Below, one piece after another: positions 61,432 through 64,000 of a DNA stretch of 64,000 nt. The translations under genes were made by a program, and so were the position numbers. The DNA lies in assembly GCA_033762815.1 (NCBI GenBank), contig JANRLF010000008.1:558001-622000 (forward strand), given 5' to 3'. Under the pieces are notes generated by a model. That model had not been told where the DNA came from. It saw only the letters and a list, made by a program, of their open reading frames with translations, and did no database searches. Numbering within the stretch: the first letter of the stretch is position 1; every line of letters starts with the position of its first letter. The DNA comes from JANRLF01 sp033762815. GTDB taxonomy: Bacteria; Bacteroidota; Bacteroidia; Chitinophagales; CAIOSU01.

Positions 61432-61456
61432 ACATTTTGCTGCATTTAAGGCCTGT

Positions 61457-62068
61457 TTACGCTGCTTGTTCTTTTATTGCCTCGCTTTTAATGAAACTGG
61501 CCACTGTAAGCCGGTGAACATTAAGCAAGCGACCAATGGCACTCATGGAAACACGTTTAGCACGTAGTTCTTTGATTCGCCTTTCCTGACCCGTTAATTT
61601 GGTTTTGGATGATTTACGACCTTTTGGGCGACCCAACACAACACCTTCTGCCTTTTTTCGAGCCAAGGCTTCTTTGGTACGTTGGGAAATAAGATTGCGC
61701 TCTATTTCGGCAGAAAGACCAAAGGCAAAGGCTAAAACTTTCGAGTTGATGTCGCTGCCGAGGCGGTAGTTGTCTTTGATGGTCCATACCTGTATGTCGC
61801 GCTTCATGCACTCATTAAGTATGCCCATTATCATTAGCAGGTTGCGCCCAAGCCGGGAGAGTTCCGAGCAAATCAAGATGTCCTCTTTCCTCATTTTTTT
61901 GAGCAGCTTGCCAAGTTGGCGGTCTTCTACTTGCTTGGAACCGGAAATGGTTTCCTCAATCCATTTGTCCACTACTAGCAGGTTTTTTTCGCAGAAATGG
62001 TTGATTTCGTACCGTTGATTTTCAACGGTTTGTTTGTCCGTGCTTACACGGATGTAGCCATAGGTCAT
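61457..62068 (-). CDS. Serine site-specific recombinase (DNA invertase, Mpi/Pin type)
   Basis: 203 aa, the length of Hin/Gin/Mpi invertases. Catalytic Ser9 in YIRVSTDKQTVENQ; arginines in ICSELSRLGRNLLMIM; the E-helix region SKVLAFAFGLSAEIERNLISQRTKEALARKK; hinge GRPKGRKSSKTKL; and a C-terminal helix-turn-helix (RVSMSAIGRLLNVHRLTVASF). Such small serine recombinases invert DNA between inverted sites, and Mpi does so genome-wide in Bacteroides. It is transcribed away from two inverted recognition modules that carry perfect inverted repeats, which makes it the probable driver of their inversion. Confidence 0.93.
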   Translation of the reverse strand: MTYGYIRVSTDKQTVENQRYEINHFCEKNLLVVDKWIEETISGSKQVEDRQLGKLLKKMRKEDILICSELSRLGRNLLMIMGILNECMKRDIQVWTIKDNYRLGSDINSKVLAFAFGLSAEIERNLISQRTKEALARKKAEGVVLGRPKGRKSSKTKLTGQERRIKELRAKRVSMSAIGRLLNVHRLTVASFIKSEAIKEQAA

Positions 62069-62126
62069 AGTTGGTGGTTTTTTGATGGAATTATATGTTT
62101 TAGGAGTTGATTAATTTAAACCAAAC

Positions 62127-63086
62127 TTGCATAGAATAATCCTAGTCAATTTTAATATACGTAAGTTCAGCGTTTTTGTTAGACAGAATGAAATGCCTTT
62201 CAATATTCAGCCATCTATAAGCTGGGTCATACTTACACCCATTGAACAGCGCATTAAAGAGAAAATTGAAAGAATTGGAGTGCCACTCAAGGATTGGGAT
62301 ATTGCCATCAACTATGGTATTAAAACTGGGTACAACGAGGCATTTATTATTGACGGGAAGAAGCGGGCTGAGCTGATAGCGGAAGACCCTAAAAGTGACG
62401 AGATTATAAGACCGATTTTACGCGGCAGAGACATTAAAAGGTATGATTATGAATTTGCAGATTTATGGCTTATATATATACCTTGGCATTTCCCTTTGCA
62501 TAAAGATCCTAGGATTGTAGGAGCTTCGGTTACAGCTGAGAAAGCTTTTAAAGAATGCTATCCTGCAATTTACAATCATCTCAACCAATATAAGGACAAA
62601 CTATTAGAACGCAATAAAGCAGAAACAGGCTTACGTTATGAATGGTATGCTTTACAAAGATGGGGAGCGAATTATTGGGAGGATTTTATTCGACCTAAAA
62701 TAGTTTGGAAGAGAGTTGGATCTATAATTCGCTTCACATACGATGAGACGGGGAAATTTGCCTTAGATAGTACCTGTTTTGCTACAGGTGCAGATGTTAA
62801 ACCTCTATCCGCCATCTTGAATTCAAAAACAGGTAAGTATTTGTTAAAAGACTCCCCTAAAACAGGGACTGGAGATTTGCTAATAAGCGTACAAGCTGTT
62901 GAGCCTTTAAAATTGCCTGTTTTAGATAATCGGGATAAATTAATCTTTGAAAAGTTTGTGGACCAAATTCTTGAAAGAATTATGTTGAACATGGACTGGA
63001 CAGATATAGAAGCAGAAATTGATAAACATGTTTACAAACTTTTTGAATTCTCACAAGAGGAAATAGCTTTTATTGAAGCTCAATAA
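62127..63086 (+). CDS. Inverted TaqI-like target-recognition module, probably silent
   Basis: Open frame of 319 codons from TTG 62127; a stop at 62112 closes it upstream, and there is no good start or methyltransferase domain, so this looks like a stored 3' cassette. From about residue 15 (SVFVRQN) it parallels the convergent gene to its right. The TaqI-like C-terminal specificity region contains GYNEAFIIDGKKRAELIAED and RPILRGRDIKRYDYEFADLW, then a divergent recognition segment (WHFPLHKDPRIVGASVTAEK, YALQRWGANYWEDF, IVWKRVGSIIRF) and the common end EEIAFIEAQ. Markedly AT-rich. Confidence 0.85.
   Translation: MHRIILVNFNIRKFSVFVRQNEMPFNIQPSISWVILTPIEQRIKEKIERIGVPLKDWDIAINYGIKTGYNEAFIIDGKKRAELIAEDPKSDEIIRPILRGRDIKRYDYEFADLWLIYIPWHFPLHKDPRIVGASVTAEKAFKECYPAIYNHLNQYKDKLLERNKAETGLRYEWYALQRWGANYWEDFIRPKIVWKRVGSIIRFTYDETGKFALDSTCFATGADVKPLSAILNSKTGKYLLKDSPKTGTGDLLISVQAVEPLKLPVLDNRDKLIFEKFVDQILERIMLNMDWTDIEAEIDKHVYKLFEFSQEEIAFIEAQ
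62169..62190. repeat. Outer inverted repeat, left arm (22 bp)
   Basis: Perfect reverse complement of 63948-63969. It encodes SVFVRQN in the left module and begins on a codon boundary in both genes. Identity stops sharply on both sides. Candidate recombination site for the adjacent invertase. Confidence 0.75.
62340..62417. repeat. Middle inverted repeat, left arm (78 bp, one mismatch)
   Basis: Reverse complement of 63721-63798 with a single silent mismatch at 62357 (Gly GGG versus GGC). The last 60 bp (62358-62417) are perfect. It encodes AFIIDGKKRAELIAED and onward, in frame in both modules. Confidence 0.85.
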
Positions 63087-63099
63087 AAGCTATTTCCTC
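63057..63099. repeat. Central palindrome joining the two modules
   Basis: Two perfect 20-bp arms (63057-63076 and 63080-63099) separated by 3 nt. Each arm encodes the conserved C terminus EEIAFIE of one module, and both stop codons lie inside. It would form a strong hairpin at the 3' ends of both transcripts and marks the axis of symmetry of the locus. Confidence 0.85.
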
Positions 63100-64000
63100 G
63101 TCAGATAATTCGAACAACTCACTTACTAAGACATCCACCTTTCTCTCTAACTCTAGAGTGTGCTGCGATAGATTTTTCTCTTTGATAATTTTATCAACCA
63201 AACCAGCTATTGGATGTACGTCCTTTTTAGGAATGGGAAAGTTAACGACGCATTGATTCAACATTCTAAATTGCCTTTGCTGTAATTGCACAGCGTAATT
63301 TTTTACCAGCATTCTTCCCAGTTTGGAATTTAATATTCCTAGAATGTACTTCAATTCGTCAACATTACCCGTCATTATATATGCAGTGTTTAATGCAATG
63401 CATTTTTTAGTGTCAAATGAAAAAGATGGGAAATCATAGCCCTCGTCAGGATTATCGGTCATAATTTCTATGTAGGTAATTTTTTGTTTATTAAAATCCT
63501 CCCAATAGCTTATACTGTCCTGTGTCTCAAACCATTGATTATGAGTTCTTTTTCTTGCCCCTGCATCACCGGTTTGTTTTAGTCTATCATATCCAAAACT
63601 TAAAAGGTGTTGTTTAACAGCGGGATATAAATCTATATTAATCTTCAAGCTTGGAAAAGTTGCAATAATCCAAAGGTCAGCAAATTCATACCCATATCTC
63701 TTAATATCACGCCCTCTCAGAATCGGTCTTATAATCTCGTCACTTTTAGGGTCTTCCGCTATCAGCTCAGCCCGCTTCTTGCCGTCAATAATAAATGCTT
63801 CGTTGTAGCCAGTTAAGATGCCACGATAGATATTTATATCCCAGTCTTTCAAAGGTATACCAATAGTTTCTATTTTATGTTTGATTTTTTGCTCAATTGA
63901 CCCCAGGAGAACCCAAGTTTGGTTGCCCGCGAAAGTGCAACTTTGAGCATTCTGTCTAACAAAAACGCTCATATTAAATTGGCTATCTGGCATCTGGTCT
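63070..64000 (-). CDS. Type IIG/PglX-like methyltransferase, C-terminal TaqI-like specificity part (runs off window)
   Basis: The frame is open to the right edge (codons before the ATG at 63993 are sense), so the gene very probably continues beyond the window with its methyltransferase, and perhaps nuclease, domains. The visible roughly 308 residues hold SVFVRQN, then IKHKIETIGIPLKDWDINIY, GYNEAFIIDGKKRAELIAED, and RPILRGRDIKRYGYEFADLW. A variable region follows (FPSLKINIDLYPAVKQHLLS, HNQWFETQDSISYWEDF, FPSFSFDTKKCIALNTAYIM). It ends DEEIAFIELQ. This block order is that of the TaqI_C specificity domain of Eco57I/TaqI-type type IIG enzymes and of BREX PglX. It is convergent with, and inverted relative to, the left module. 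Confidence 0.87.
   Translation of the reverse strand, partial: DQMPDSQFNMSVFVRQNAQSCTFAGNQTWVLLGSIEQKIKHKIETIGIPLKDWDINIYRGILTGYNEAFIIDGKKRAELIAEDPKSDEIIRPILRGRDIKRYGYEFADLWIIATFPSLKINIDLYPAVKQHLLSFGYDRLKQTGDAGARKRTHNQWFETQDSISYWEDFNKQKITYIEIMTDNPDEGYDFPSFSFDTKKCIALNTAYIMTGNVDELKYILGILNSKLGRMLVKNYAVQLQQRQFRMLNQCVVNFPIPKKDVHPIAGLVDKIIKEKNLSQHTLELERKVDVLVSELFELSDEEIAFIELQ
63721..63798. repeat. Middle inverted repeat, right arm (78 bp)
   Basis: Partner of 62340-62417. Sixty bp (63721-63780) are perfect, then one mismatch at 63781, then 17 more matching bp. Confidence 0.85.
63948..63969. repeat. Outer inverted repeat, right arm (22 bp)
   Basis: Partner of 62169-62190, perfect over 22 bp. The midpoint between the two copies is 63069, the same as for the 60-bp repeat and within 9 bp of the central palindrome. 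Confidence 0.75.

Larger units (their letters stand above)
60869..61456. repeat. Repeat-filled spacer before the invertase locus
   Basis: About 590 bp without a credible gene. It starts with short repeats of GCGTCTTGGGTCATGCGTC type (60939-60992) and continues with the long composite dispersed repeat (61018-61431). It marks the edge between the ordinary chromosome and the AT-rich invertase/restriction locus. Confidence 0.7.

Noticed and set aside
61325..61567. Plus-strand frame across the composite repeat and invertase 3' end
   Set aside because: It lies in repeat DNA and antisense to the invertase; low-complexity Trp/Gly/Val run.
61457..62068. Transposon resolvase with an accompanying transposase
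   Set aside because: No transposase, terminal inverted repeats or cargo ends were found; the inverted-repeat recognition modules next door favour an invertase.

Overview
The window reads as a chromosomal segment of a Bacteroidota bacterium, most like the Chitinophagia/Sphingobacteriia/Saprospiria side of the phylum. The evidence is: type IX secretion (T9SS) C-terminal sorting domains on four large exported proteins; TAnnTTTG-type -7 promoter elements directly in front of many genes, with little Shine-Dalgarno signal; lipoproteins with short SC-type lipoboxes; and Bacteroidota-typical versions of PssD, rhomboid, MutL, DUF177 and ScpA. I see no rRNA, tRNA, CRISPR array or prophage. The genus cannot be fixed from the sequence.

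Layout. 1-5.7 kb: the 3' part of a hybrid histidine kinase, a T9SS-exported protein, a thioesterase with a membrane partner, and an EGF-like lipoprotein. 5.8-13 kb: isocitrate dehydrogenase, a FadM-type thioesterase, ThiL, a hydrolase/CBS pair, an EamA transporter with a PabA/TrpG amidotransferase, and a zinc-ribbon membrane protein. 13-13.9 kb: a gene-free block of dispersed repeats. 14-21.6 kb: RNase HII, a Fic protein, FabH, L32, YceD, a large membrane hybrid kinase, and a cyclase-family protein. 21.6-29.7 kb: citrate synthase, MetF, HflX, cysteine desulfurase, methylmalonyl-CoA epimerase, phospholipid genes (Psd, CdsA) and a biotin carrier. 29.8-36.6 kb: a TetR-controlled TolC/HlyD/ABC-2 efflux operon of the YbhGFSR type. 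36.6-47 kb: a membrane-anchored receiver protein, an EEP phosphatase, two rhomboids, MutL, MazEF, DusB, two CPBP proteins and RecJ. 47-52.2 kb: a T9SS subtilase next to kynurenine monooxygenase and kynureninase. 52.7-60.9 kb: an AHSA1-like protein, two T9SS proteins (one an M43 metalloprotease), an M42 aminopeptidase, ScpA and a YgjP-like peptidase.

The most striking system is at 61.4-64 kb. A serine DNA invertase gene lies beside two convergent, related TaqI-like target-recognition modules. The modules face each other around three tiers of perfect or near-perfect inverted repeats (22 bp, 60 bp and 20 bp per arm). The two outer tiers fall on codon boundaries in both genes, so inversion would exchange the DNA-recognition end of a type IIG (Eco57I/TaqI-like) or PglX-like methyltransferase without breaking the frame. 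The rightmost gene stays open to the window edge. This looks like an invertible restriction/defence specificity switch whose catalytic half lies just outside the window.

A second system-level feature is a family of dispersed intergenic elements (near 13.4, 13.7, 52.3 and 61.0 kb). Each carries nine or ten degenerate 11-bp tandem units followed by a conserved AT-rich segment, often with further conserved blocks. One long copy abuts the invertase gene.
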